The notes under the pieces were generated by a model. The model saw only the letters and a list, made by a program, of their open reading frames with translations, had not been told where the DNA came from and made no database searches. This document shows, piece by piece, positions 36,366-48,069 of a stretch of 64,000 nucleotides of DNA. Source of the stretch: Antilocapra americana. Taxonomy: Eukaryota > Chordata > Mammalia > Artiodactyla > Antilocapridae. The position numbers and the translations under genes are program-made. The number at the start of each line of letters is the position of its first letter. Within the stretch, counting starts at the first letter, position 1. The stretch lies in assembly GCA_007570785.1 (NCBI GenBank), contig ML660213.1, positions 1,611,181 to 1,675,180 on the forward strand, written 5' to 3'.

Positions 36366-38324
36366 AAGTGTTAATTCCAAGCAGATTTCAATCCTTTTCT
36401 CTCAGGGATGCTTTAGATTAGGAGGAGGTCAAGATGAGGAGGGAGAAACTAAAACTCTAAAAAACCACTCACAACCAATTTGCATTTTTTAGCATTTGCT
36501 TTTCTAATATCACATCTGTGGAAAAAGAATACATTCCTCCAGCCTAGTATTTTTATGAAGTTTTTAGATTATAATTTTCATCAATTTTAATGACAGATTA
36601 TTTACTGTCAGAGAAAACTGGATTAAGTTCACAAGCTAGGGTTGCTCCAAGTTCCTTTCACTGTTACAATAAAGCAGTTCAGAAAAGATAAATAGAATAA
36701 AATTGTTTCTTTTGGAAAAAATATAAAACTTTCATAAAAAAAATCTGTTTCCAGCTCGTCAGTATGGAATTTGTCACTAATCATTTTAAACTATGCCCTT
36801 TTATGCTTCTTCTGTCTCTTTTAGCTTTCTGAGTAGTTCTTTGATGTAACAAAGACAGTTTCAGACAAGATTTCAGTTCATCTGGAAAAAAAAGGTTTAA
36901 GTCTGGAGGCAAAATGCAGTGTATTTAAAATTTATATACTCTATAATGCCTTTGTTCTGAACTTGAAGATCCTGCAAAACTTCTAAGCTTCTTTGCCTTC
37001 CTCTAAGCTCATTTGTTCTTCCTTGGCTTATTATCATGCAACTGTGATTTTAACTGGTCGTTCCATCATTTAACTACATGCAGAGTCATGGCTGACCCTT
37101 CCTGATCAATTGCCAATCCATACAGGTTTGACTGATAAAAGAGCCAATTAGATTTAAGCAAATTAAGGGACATCACCAATGTCAACCACTTATTAAACTG
37201 AATGCTGAATTCCATGCATACAAAACACTAATGCACTGAGCCCCATTAAGAGTTGAAATCCTAACCCCATTAGTAACTCTAGACCTTGAAGGGGTAAAGG
37301 TCAGAAGAAAGTTTCATATTTATGGATTAACATTTGGAGTCTGTTTTTATTTTTTTTTAATTCTTTTCCGAGAACTCTTGAACCTACAATATAATGCTAT
37401 TCAGGAGCTCAGATTAAAGATATTCTTCATTTCTAAGAGTATCTTAGTGATAAATAGGAGCATTATGTTATTACAAACAATTTAAAAATACAGTAATTGT
37501 AGAAATACAAAAGTCTGATTACACACAAGTAGGTAAGGGTATGCTACCTAGTTGAAGAAAAAGGCAAAACACGAAACTCTTTAGTTGACCAAGTAATATT
37601 TGAAGTTAATTTTTAAACAAAAAAAATGTATAGATTTGCCACTGTCCATCTATGTGCTGAGTTAGTAGTCTCATGATCTCATTTGTGTTAATTTCCATCT
37701 TCAAAATAACTTGCGTTTATCAGATTGTTTAATCGTATTTTTACTTTCTGTGGTCAAATTAACAGTTTTTTAAAAAAAATAAAACTAATTTTATTAAATA
37801 GCACAATTAATGAAACAAGGAAGATCTGATAGGACCAACAGGAGTTCGAAGTTAGATACTGTTGGACATTTTCCCCCAGACCTGTTGAAGTATAATCGGC
37901 AGACACAAAATTACACATTAATCATATTTCTTATCAGACAAAATAGAAAGCTGTTTCATAACCAATACCTAAGAGATGATGTACCAGGGTAAATTCTTTA
38001 TGCTATGGTCCCTTACCTCTCCCAAATTCCTCTGTAAACCAGGGTTTATTACTCTCTGTTTACCTAACAATAGGGAAGGAACCAGAGTCACCAGTTAGTA
38101 TAATCTGAGACTATTTTTTACTTCTAATGCTCCTGCTCTCCTTACGGTTTGGGCCCCCAATTACATCTGTATGGCCAAGCATCTCTGCACTGGACCAGTG
38201 TACACAGAGGAGGTCACTTTTTCCACAGCTGGCTACAATAAAAGATTACACAGGTAGAAGAGGAGGTGTGAGTGGGCTTGCGCAATGATAAGCTTACAAC
38301 TTAAAACTGGTAATTAAGCTATCT

Positions 38325-38650
38325 TGACTGATTTGTCTATTTATTCATTTCACCCACCAATTATTCATTATGCACCTACCATGTGCCAGGTTTGGTCTAG
38401 GCATTAAAGGTAAAAAAAAAAATGTGAGTAAGAAACAGTCCCTGCTGTGTAGGCTCTTATAACCAGCGATTGTAGCACGTGAGAAAACCAATTTCAGTAT
38501 TAAGTGATTGAACTCGGGGATACAGAAGGGCCCTGTCTCAGCCTGGCTTGGTAAAAGATGACTTCTTGATGGACTGACTTCCAGGTAAAAACCCTAAAAA
38601 TAAGTAGGACTTAGCCAGATCAAGGAGGTAAAGGAGGTTTTCTGAGCCAC
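38325..38650 (+). repeat. Ancient mammalian repeat, same family as 13795-15830
   Basis: CACCTACCATGTGCCAGGTT, CCCTGCTGTGTAGGCTCTTA and GTAGGACTTAGCCAGATCAA follow the same order as the start of the repeat near 13.8 kb. Old and non-coding. Confidence 0.55.
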
Positions 38651-39676
38651 ATTTGCTAGCAAACATTTGATAAAGAAAAAAAATGAGCATTTCTGCTTTG
38701 CCCCAACTTTCTATTCTTGTTTTTCAACTACACTGGGAAGAAAACAGCTAAGGGCACTCTGGCCACAGATCTTACATAATTCAACATTGAAAGATAGTAG
38801 GAATTCAACATCACCATAAAAGAGATTAATGTTAAAATCAAGGGAATGGCAATAATGAAAATAATCCAAATATAATGGAAAAGTAAATAGCATATAGAAC
38901 CTTCTCTGCCTATAAGTTGGTTCGTTTCTGTATATCGGTTCATTTATTATTCATTTTGGTATGGAACACAGTTCACTGGACAAAGGCATGGAAGATTTCT
39001 TTAATAACTCTCAGTACTAATTTAATTCTACTTAAACACACATATTCTAGTGAATGCCACATGCTTTTCAGCATGATTTTTATGTGTAAATCAGGATAAT
39101 ATGTTTTCAGATCATTAAGTAAAAGGAAGCATGAACTAAAACCTATTTAATCAATGAGGTATCACCTTTAAACTGCCACAAGGTCATAAAAAAGATAATT
39201 TCAAAGCTATAAGTTTCCTAATTGTAATCAACAACAATCTAATGATAAAGAGAAGTATGTGCTAATGTCTGTAATAAACTTGAGGAAATCACTGTCTGTC
39301 TTTGAAGATACTTTGCTTTCTCTTTTGGTGAAGGGCCACTTCCCCGATTCTGGATTTCCGAGTACATGAAGTGAATGATTGTATGCTGGTTTCCAGAGCA
39401 TTATGATAATGACATAGATATGCATCCACTGAGTGGAAATGAAGATAAGATTCAGCAGTTGACTTCAGTCCAACTGTACCACCATAAAGCAATATTTAGT
39501 TTCCTCGTGCTTGCATAATATTAACTCTTCTACTAACCCAATAACAGATACATTCACACAGTGTATATATTGAGTTAACAACGGCAGCTTGCTATGTTTA
39601 ACTGAATCACACATAGATTATATATTATTAGGTTATACATTCCTAAACATATGAACAATGAATTAAATTTACCTCT

Positions 39677-39900
39677 GGGCTTCACAGGTGGCGCTAGTGG
39701 TAAAGAACCCACCTGCCAATGCAGGAGGCATAAGAGATGCAAGTTTGATCCCCAGGATGGGAAGGTCCCCTGGAGGAGGGCATGGCAACCCACTCCAGCA
39801 TTCTTGCCTGGAGAATCCCATGGACAGAGAAGCCCAGTGGTCCAGACACCAAAGGGTCTCAAAGACTTGGGCACAACTGAAGCAACTTAGCACACATGCA
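39677..39900 (+). repeat. Bov-tA SINE, plus orientation
   Basis: GGGCTTCACAGGTGGCGCTAG, GGCAACCCACTCCAGCATTC and GGGCACAACTGAAGCAACTT with a short CA-like tail. Confidence 0.93.
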
Positions 39901-41391
39901 CTTTTATGAATGTAATGTAAATTTCTGTAAATTACAAACTATTTAAATCAGTGTAAAAGCCAGAAAATGAATATGCAACTCAAATATTTCACATGTTCAG
40001 TTAAGATGTTACTATACCACTGAAAAACCTCCACTAAAGCACTAATCACTCTTTAATATCTAAATATGAATAAAGGTTATCATATACTAGGGTATAGGGT
40101 CATCACAGTTTTTTAATCCCTTCTAGCACACTGGGTTAGAGTAAAAAATGAAGATAGGAATACCCAAGGTTTGTTTTGTTTTGATCATAATTCTTAAACA
40201 GGCACCCACCTAAATTTAATTCTCTCTTTATGATCTGTTCATAAAATATGCAACTGAGTTGATCTGCCCCAAAAGTCTCTTTCAAGCATTTTTTTCTTAA
40301 ACAGTGTGGTTTCTGCCATTTAGAGTTTCAAATGTTTTGGTAAATATCTACTCATTAACTCTTATAATGTCATAAAAGGCACATAATGGTGAGTAATTTT
40401 TATGACATAGAAGATAATGAATTTTTCCTTAGCAGAGAAGTTCCATACAAACTGTAGGTTAACCCTTACTTTCCCTTGATGAGACCTTTGCTGCTCTTAC
40501 ACTCTTTATGACTGCAGAGGGATCTATCCAGCCTTGCAGATCACTCTTAAGGAGATAAGGATATCATCCTTTAGTACAGGACACACTGGTTCCTGAAGCT
40601 AGGCTATGAGCAGATGCTGTGTGTCCTGGGGTCCTTTTACTTTGGTATTTAAAAAATACATATTTCTAAACACTCAACCAAGAATCATGCTCTATTTCTG
40701 AAGTGTACTTTCTGTTCAAGAACTGTACATAATAATCTAAGGCAGAGTTTTATTCTTAGTAATTAGTTCCTATAAACAGTTAAAACAAGGGTAGAGTTGA
40801 ATCTAGATCATAATAGTTCTGAATAAATTAAGTCAATCTTTATCAGAGAAATAGTTAAAAATGGCCAGACTGGGTCGTATTTTACCTGTGAAAATGATAT
40901 TGAACTCTAATCATCAGGACATGGAATTTAAGGATGCTTTTCCAGTGGTATGAATAGAGTTTTCCTATTCTATTACCCTTATTCTGCTTTTTTTTTGGTC
41001 AAATGAGAGGTTTACATATACATCTAAACTTATTTTCCAAAGAAAACAGGAATGGAAACCACTTGTATGAGAAAAGCAAAGTACAAATTTAAAATATACA
41101 TTTTGAATCTAAACGAAGTCTTAGACAAAAAAGAATTTTCCTATATTCTCACTATGCATAAAGCAAGAGACATGCGTGTGTGCATACACACAGTGTTAGA
41201 TGAAAACGATCTCTATAAAATAATACTAATATAAGGGTCTCAATAAAACAACGCAAGAACAAAAACCACCAGAAATACAACTGAGACTCTAAGTTCTGAA
41301 AAAATTAATTCTAACAATAAACAGGCATTCAGTGGAGACAGTACTAGAGCATTTGTAAACATTCAGATACCAACGTTCTTCACAGACTTAC

Positions 41392-41571
41392 CCCCTGGAG
41401 GCATTGAAATCATTACAGGATCACTCATCAAGCTGCCTTGGCTGTTGGAAACATTCACTTGTACTGTGTAGCTCGTAAAAGGAACCAGCCCATCGATGAG
41501 CACCCAAAGTTTGGTCTCTTCACCACAGTGCATGATTTGTGTGCCATTCAGAAGAGTATAGTTATCACCTG
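41392..41571 (-). CDS. USH2A: USH2A (usherin) exon 38, FN3 segment
   Basis: 180-bp internal coding exon, too short to show as a long open frame. By hand translation it is two bases of a split codon, 59 sense codons and one base of the next. It starts at the first AG of TCAG|CAG|GTGATAAC and ends CCAGGGG|GTAAGT. The product includes GDNYTLLNGTQ, CGEETKLWVLIDGL, VPFTSYTVQVNVSN and ends ISMPPG. It is FN3 sequence with sequons NYT, NGT and NVS, and is closely similar to remembered human usherin. Phase joins exactly to exon 39 (G|CT = Ala). The tandem acceptor could remove one Ala residue from the product. No disruption is seen. Confidence 0.96.
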
Positions 41572-42518
41572 CTGATTATAAAAAGAAAAGTATTTAAATT
41601 AGTGTATAATTAAGGATTCTCTCCTTCTATTATTTGAGTATTTTCTTGGGTTATAAATAAAGAGTACTAAGTAGAGCTATCTGTATCAGTACCCCGAGAG
41701 GCATTTCATGTGCTTCTATCAACATACATAAATTTATTATTTTATGAAAAAAGTATTACCTGAATTAATGTTTATTAATTTCCCATTGATTCAGTGCAGA
41801 GATTGGAATAACTCGCTTGATATTTTTAAGACAGTATGAAGCCTAATCACAAATATCGTAGATATAAATATAAATACTGTACAGAAATATAAATTGATCA
41901 GTTAATGGGTTATTTATAATTGTTTGAGATTTTATTTAAAAGTTCTTGAATTTTCTTTAATGTACAGACTGAGAGGAAATCACACTCTGTTTCCCTAAAT
42001 GGAATGGTTCTGGATATAAATAGTATACAGATATGTGTTATATGTTTCATTTATTACCAATACCAATTGGTTTATTTTCTGATCATTCTGCTTGTAAGGT
42101 TAGTTGACTACTTTCTATCTAATACCTCTTCCAATCAAAATTAGTGATAATATTCTGAAAAGTAACTAGGGATAGGAAGCAATATGTGTCTACTTTGATC
42201 AGAATATCTATTTTTTTTTCTTTTACATCTATGGGAAAATGCAGAGGCTGCTTCTCTGTGTATAAGAATCACTGTAAAAGTACACCACCAGGTCCCACCA
42301 CTACCCTCCTTCCAAAACTTCAGGGAACCCAAATTTCTAGATTAGAATATAGGAAAATACTTTTGTCTGATAACAGGGTTTTATCTCCATCTTTTATGCA
42401 ATGGGGTTACATTCAAGGTTAAGAAGAGATAGAAATTGTTAGAAATTAGACTTAAAAATAATGCTACAACTGAACAGCATATTATAACATTTATTTCACT
42501 TGCTATATTAGATGCTTT

Positions 42519-44003
42519 CATGATTTGTGAATATTGAAGAATCCTTGCATCCCTGGGATAAAGCCTACTTGATCATGATGTATGATTTTTTTAATGTGTT
42601 GTTGGATTCTATTTGCTAGAATTTTGTTAAGGATTTTTGCATCTAAGTTCATCAGTGATATTGGCCTGTAGTTTTCTTTATTTGTGGCATCTTTGTCGGG
42701 TTTTGGAATTAGGGTGATGGTGGCCTCATAGAATGAGTTTGGAAGTTTACCTTCCTCTGCAATTTTCTGGAAGAGTTTGAGTAGAACAGGTGTTAACTCT
42801 TCTCTAAATTTTTGGTAGAATTCAGCTGTGAAGCCATCTGGTCCTGGGCTTTTGTTTTTTGGAAGATTTCTGATTACGGTTTCAATTTCCGTGCTTGTGA
42901 TGTGTTTATTAATATTATCTCTCTCTTCCTGGTTTAGTCTTGGAAAGTTGTACTTTTCTAGGAATCTGTCCATTTCATCCAGGTTGTCCACTTTATTTGC
43001 ATATAGTTGCTGATAATAGTCTCTTATGATCCTTTGTATTTCTGTGTTTTCTGTTGTGATCTCTCCGTTTTCATTTCTAATTCTGTTGATTTGGTTCTTC
43101 TCCCTTTGTTTCTTGATGAGTCTGGCTAATGGTTTGTCAATTTTATTTATCTTCTCAAAGAACCAGCTTTTGGCTTGGTTGATTTTTGCTATGGTCTCTT
43201 TTGTTTCCTTTGCATTTATTTCTGCCCTGATCTTTAAGATTTCTTTCCTTCTACTAGACCTGGGATTCTGCATCTCTTCCATTTCTAGTTGCTTAGGTGT
43301 AAAGTAAGGTTATTTATTTGACTTTTTTCTTGTTTCCTGAGGTGAGCTTGTATTGCTATGAACTTTCCCCTTAGCACTGCTTTCACAGTGTCCCATAGGT
43401 TTTGGGCTGTTGTGTTTTCATTTTCATTCATTTCTATGCATAACTGAATTTCATTTTTTATTTCTTCTGTGATTTGTTGGTTATTCAGCAGTGTGTTGTT
43501 GAGCCTCCATATGTTGGAAGTTTTGAATGGTTTTCTCCTGTAATTGATATCTAATCTCACTGCATTGTGGTCAGACAAGATGCTTGGAATGATTTCAATA
43601 TTTTTTAATTTACCAAGGCTAGATTTATGGCCCAGGATGTGATCTATCCTGGAGAAGGTCCCGTGTGCGCTTGAGAAAAAGGTGAAATTCCTTGTTTTGG
43701 GGTGGAGTGACCTATAGATATCAATTAGCTCTAGTTGGTCTATTGTATCATTTAAAGTTTAAATTTCCTTGTTACTTTTCTGTCTAGTTGATCTGTCCGT
43801 TGGTGTGAGTGGTGTATTAAAGTCTCCCACTATTATTGTGTTGTTGTTGATTTCCCCTTTCATACTTGTTAGCATTTGCCTTACATATTGTGGAGCTCGT
43901 ATGTTGGGTGCATAAATATTTATAATTGTTATTTCTTCTTCTTGGATTGATCCTTTGATCATTATGTAATGTCCATCTTTATCTCTTTTCACCACCTTTA
44001 TTG
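42519..44003 (-). mobile_element. L1 LINE ORF2 internal fragment, minus; lacks both ends
   Basis: Three open segments read on the minus strand belong to L1 ORF2. 43759-43995 is endonuclease (IYAPN, VGDFNTPL). 43285-43578 is the end of the endonuclease, opening with SDHNAV. 42518-43282 is the linker and reverse transcriptase start ([32 protein letters not shown]). The fragment stops inside the reverse transcriptase before the catalytic YADD box and has no 3' UTR or A-tail. It also lacks the first part of the endonuclease. Frames are broken between segments, so it is dead. Confidence 0.93.
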
Positions 44004-44361
44004 CCTAATTTAGTAAACTTTAGTTATATTTACTCTTAAAAGATTAAAAAAAAGAATAGTTAGAAATAGTAATATTTACTTCAAATAGCCATCCTCCTTT
44101 GCCAGAACACTTTTTTACTGTAAATACCTTTAATTTTTCCCATATACATTCTACAAGTATAAGCAAACAAATAAAAAAACACTGATGCCAGCTTCAAGGG
44201 GAAAGCATATTTGCGAGCTCTCTGGATACTGATATAATCTTTACTGTTTAAATGTTTTAAAAAGTAAAGATGGTGACATATGAAAAATGATCTTACATTG
44301 TACAGTAGACAAATTAACAGTTGCAATATTTACAAAAATATTATATTTTTACATAGTTTAC

Positions 44362-44507
44362 TATAGTGCTAGAGAAGGAAATGGCAGCCCACTCCAGTAT
44401 TCTTGCCTGGAGAATCCCATGGACAGAGGAGTCTGGTGGGCTACAGTCCTTGGGGTCACTAAGAGTCAAACATGACTGAACAACTTCACTCACTCTCAGT
44501 ATAGTGC
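44362..44507 (+). repeat. Bov-A SINE with 8-bp TSD
   Basis: Sense Bov-A monomer 44370-44499 (GAAATGGCAGCCCACTCC to AACATGACTGAACAACTTC). Flanked by TATAGTGC at 44362-44369 and 44500-44507. Confidence 0.92.
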
Positions 44508-44564
44508 AATAAAAAGTACATAAATTTGGTGATTAGGGAGTTTCTGCATTTGAACTTGTCCTTT

Positions 44565-44830
44565 TCATTCTTTAGTAGTGTGCTCTTTCTAAGTTACTTA
44601 ATTTTATTTACTTCTTTACCACCACACTGGTAGCTGAGGGATCTTAGTTCCATAACTAAGGACTGAACCCAGGCCCACAATAGCAAAAGCACTGAGTTTT
44701 AATATCCGGACTGCCAGGGAATTAGCTGTAAGTTACTTAATATTTCTGAACCTCGTTTTTCTTCTGAGCACTGGGAATAATAATGCTCCTTTGTTTGCCA
44801 TATTATGACCATTACATGAGATGCTCAGCA
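44565..44830 (-). repeat. MIR-like SINE split by a CHR-type SINE (13-bp TSD)
   Basis: Antisense MIR sequence is interrupted by a minus CHR-type SINE at 44603-44728 (GAGGGATCTTAGTTCCATAA, GGACTGCCAGGGAA). TAAGTTACTTAAT occurs at 44590-44602 and 44729-44741, an exact duplication. MIR resumes with TTTCTGAACCTCG. Confidence 0.85.
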
Positions 44831-44861
44831 GCAGCAGCTAGAAATGTTACTGTTTCTGTTG

Positions 44862-45018
44862 CAATAATTCCTATTCATTTTTAGTAAAACAAGATAGAGA
44901 CATTGTCACAGTTTAAGAATGGTGTTAAGTTCCCAAAATGGAAACAGACAACACATCTATGTAAGTGAAGAAGTTATGAAACCTACAAAGTAGCTGTTGA
45001 TAATCTCCTAATGCATTA
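44862..45018 (+). repeat. Local duplication, copy 1
   Basis: Aligns without gaps to 45582-45738 at an offset of exactly 720 bp. Over 44881-45000 I count 103 of 120 identical bases by hand. It matches no repeat family I know. Confidence 0.85.
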
Positions 45019-45581
45019 CAGCAGAAAGGATACAACATCTGTTGCCACATCCATGCAACAGATACATTTCTGAAAACTATTTAGAACTATCAAGTGATTA
45101 AGAATTACCGTATTTTACTTTCTCAAGTACCTACCTACTACATTCTCCCCACCTCCACCCAATAATGTATTATTATTCAAAAATCTAAGGTTTTCCAATT
45201 AACAAAACAATGCTAATCTCATTCACTACCACTGTATCATTGTTTCATCAGGTTGCATTTCAAACGCTACAATCAGTAAGATCAAATGATAAAAAGAGGG
45301 ACTCATATCTAGTTATGAGCCTTCTCATGAAATATGGGTAAGGAAGATCAAGACTTTAAAAATATGCCAAATTTTAAAAAGATCCATAATAACTTTGAGA
45401 TGGAGAACTTACTGAAAATTTTGTTGCTGCTAAGTCCACAGGTAGGTTAAGTATTTTCCATAAACAGAAGAAATCCCTAGTTCATGTAAGAATTTATTAC
45501 CTGAACTTGAAATTGGCATATTCCAAAGGAGGGGTTTGTTCCAAAGAAAATAAATGGTACTTATGGGCTAAAACATGGGAC

Positions 45582-45738
45582 TAATAATTTCTATTCTTTT
45601 TTGGTAAAACAAGATAAAGACATAGTCCCAGTTTAAGAATGATTTTAAGTTCCCAAGATGGAAATAGACAGCACAGCTAGATAGGTGAAGAAGGTATGAA
45701 ACTTACAAAGCAGCTTTTGATAAGCTCCTAACGCACTG
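45582..45738 (+). repeat. Local duplication, copy 2
   Basis: Second copy of the block at 44862-45018, same orientation. Shared anchors include TAAAACAAGATA, GTTTAAGAAT, TTAAGTTCCCAA and GTGAAGAAG. Confidence 0.85.
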
Positions 45739-46447
45739 AAAAGACATTTCCAAATTATGCTACATTAGCTTTCATAGAATTTTTACAACTGGTCAACTTG
45801 ATTATTGAGCTCCAACTGCATGCAGGGAGTAAACCTGAGTAAGTGCTGATAATAGTTTGCCTTGAATGTGTAAGACACAGTTCTTGTACTCAAGAAACTT
45901 GTTTTAGATTAACATGGATCCCTTCTAGTCATGATCTAAGAAAAATTTCATTATTTCACATCTGAAGATCTTCTCAAGTTCCCATAATGTCCTATTCCTT
46001 AAAAACATATTCAGTTATAGCTGAAACAATTGCTGCTCTCATCATATGCCCAGCTCTAAAATTTCAAAAAGGTCAGCTTATCCTAGGAAACCCAGGAAAA
46101 TGCTCTATTTCCTTGGAAGTAGTATAAGATGTCAAATCACAAGATAATAATGAAAATTATAAAAATAAGCCAAGAGAAAACAGTTTTACACATTTCAAGC
46201 CTGATGTAATTGTAAGCTCAATGAGTTAACACCTATGATGATAATACTGGTGAGGGGTTTTTTTCCCCCTTGTATTTTGTTTGTTTGTCTTTGAAGCTAA
46301 TTTCTAGCTGTAATATGCAAAATATTGCCAGCTTTGAAAATGGCATGGCAGGGGGAAATATATTAAGTACCACTTTATTCTAAGTTTCCCGGATAACATT
46401 AATACATGGTAATTATACAATTAGTTGTAACATTAAGTCCTAGTTAT

Positions 46448-46503
46448 AGAACAATGATTACTCAGTAATTATAAGAAGTATATAATTACTCAATAATTAT
46501 GAG
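46448..46503 (+). repeat. Two-copy 28-bp tandem duplication
   Basis: ATTACTCAGTAATTATAAG and ATTACTCAATAATTATGAG follow each other, each continuing AAGTAT(A/G)(T/C)A. Confidence 0.8.
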
Positions 46504-46540
46504 AAGTATGCAATTACATAACCATTTCGTTCGGCTCAAA

Positions 46541-47140
46541 AAAGAACTTGTACATCTCCAGGAATCATGCAGCTGAGTGAATTGAATGTTCTTTCACCTC
46601 CACTAACATAAAGCTCAATTCAGAGACCTGGAGCAAACCACAGGATTTCAGCCCTCACTGAAGCCAAAATACCTCCAGATTCGAAACTGACACAGGACCC
46701 AGAGATTTCAGCTCTTCTCCACGTTCTTCTCCCTGCTTTCTCTTTCTTTCAATAAACTTTGCCAATTTGGGTTCCTAGCTTTTAGGTGAAAAATTTTAAA
46801 AATGTAGGTCTTCTAATCCTTTTAAAGGGACTGTGTGTTACCACTTTTCACTGCATGAACTTTGCTTTCAGTGGGCTGGAAAATGCAGCCCCGCTGGTTC
46901 GGCCTCAAGGATCAAGCTAGAAAAATGCTACAGTGATAAGCATTTCCTATCACAGGTGACCACGCCTGTCTGGTCGGCTTCAGTGCTGACCTGATTTGTG
47001 AGTATAAATAGATGGTGCTGGTCGGGTTAAGATTCTATGTTCTGGAACCACAACTCCCACGCCTCCTCCTCCAGGCACTGTGAGCTTGGAGTCCCCTTCA
47101 TCTACCTTCCTCAGCTCTGGTCTGTGCCACTGAACTTTAA
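46541..47140 (+). repeat. Possible LTR-like sequence (low confidence)
   Basis: Contains TTCAATAAACTTTGCC, an AATAAA in a pyrimidine-rich setting like the R region of a retroviral LTR, flanked by higher-GC sequence than the surrounding intron. No retroviral coding sequence is present. It may equally be unique DNA. Confidence 0.25.
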
Positions 47141-47196
47141 CCAGTCGTTCAGTCACAAAGTCATGTCTGATTCTTTGTGACCCCATGGACTGCAGC
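47141..47196 (-). repeat. Bov-type SINE/BovB tail fragment, minus
   Basis: GTTCAGTCACAAAGTCATGTCTG, a diverged BovB or Bov-A tail, then CCCCATGGACTGCAGC. Very short. Confidence 0.75.
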
Positions 47197-47848
47197 TTTA
47201 CCTGGGGATTGCACTAAACTCTTTGCACCATGAGACTGTCTATACCTGTATTCCAGAGCTCACCCATGTCAAAATCACCTGGGAGGACTTCACACACCTG
47301 AGTTCTAACCCAGACCTACTAAAGAAGAACACCAGTGCGTATGGGGAATCACATGGTGATTCTTCTTCAGCATGCAGAACTACTGGTTTTAGGATTATTT
47401 AACCCATGTTCAAGGTGGTCTTAATGTAATGATCAAAATTCATTTCCTTTGCTTGAAAAAATTAACAGGCTGCATTTGGCACCCTTATGAATAATGCATT
47501 TAGATTCTAGCTTTGGGTTGCAAAATGTTGATTAGTGAAACAATGCACCTTTAGAAAGTGTAAAGTTAACTTGCAAACTAGACTGTCTTTGCAGACTATA
47601 AAATCTAGTACAGCTATGGTATAAGGAAGTTTAAAATATGAATAAAAACAATGTTTAAAATGAATAAAAAAATTTAAAAAGGGAAAAGAAAAGCTGTATC
47701 ATGCAAACAACAACCATAAGAGAATTGGCTATAGTCATATCAGATAAAACAGGCTGTTAGACAAAAAGCATTATGAGCAATAACGAGAGACATTTAAAAA
47801 TGATAACAGGTTATTCCATTGGGAATATATAATAATGGACATACATGC

Positions 47849-48069
47849 ACCTATATGGGCTTTCCAGGTGGACATAGTAGTAAAGAACCTGCCTGCCAGT
47901 GCAGGAGGAGACAGAATAGACAAGGAATCGATCTCTGGGTCAGCAAGATTCCCTGGAGGAGGGCATGGCAACCCACTTCAGTATCCTTGACTGGAGAATC
48001 CGTGGACAGATGAGCCTGGAGAAGTATAACCCATGGGGTCGCAAAGAGTTGGACACAATGTACCTATAT
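47849..48069 (+). repeat. Bov-tA SINE with 8-bp TSD
   Basis: Sense Bov-tA 47857-48061, GGGCTTTCCAGGTGGACATAG to GAGTTGGACACAATGT. Flanked by ACCTATAT at 47849-47856 and 48062-48069. Confidence 0.92.

Larger units (their letters stand above)
12399..41391 (-). other. USH2A: USH2A intron 38 (29 kb), mostly interspersed repeats
   Basis: Intron between exons 38 and 39. Recognised repeats are listed individually. Stretches where I recognise nothing beyond simple AT-rich DNA are about 12399-13790, 15840-18110, 18300-18895, 19110-19510, 19950-20500 (TA-rich), 22000-24330, 25440-26430, 26600-27730, 29272-30226, 30366-31070, 31413-31979, 32779-33853, 36365-38325 and 39901-41391. Short open frames in these parts lack any family resemblance. 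I see no further usherin exon and no RNA gene. Confidence 0.8.
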
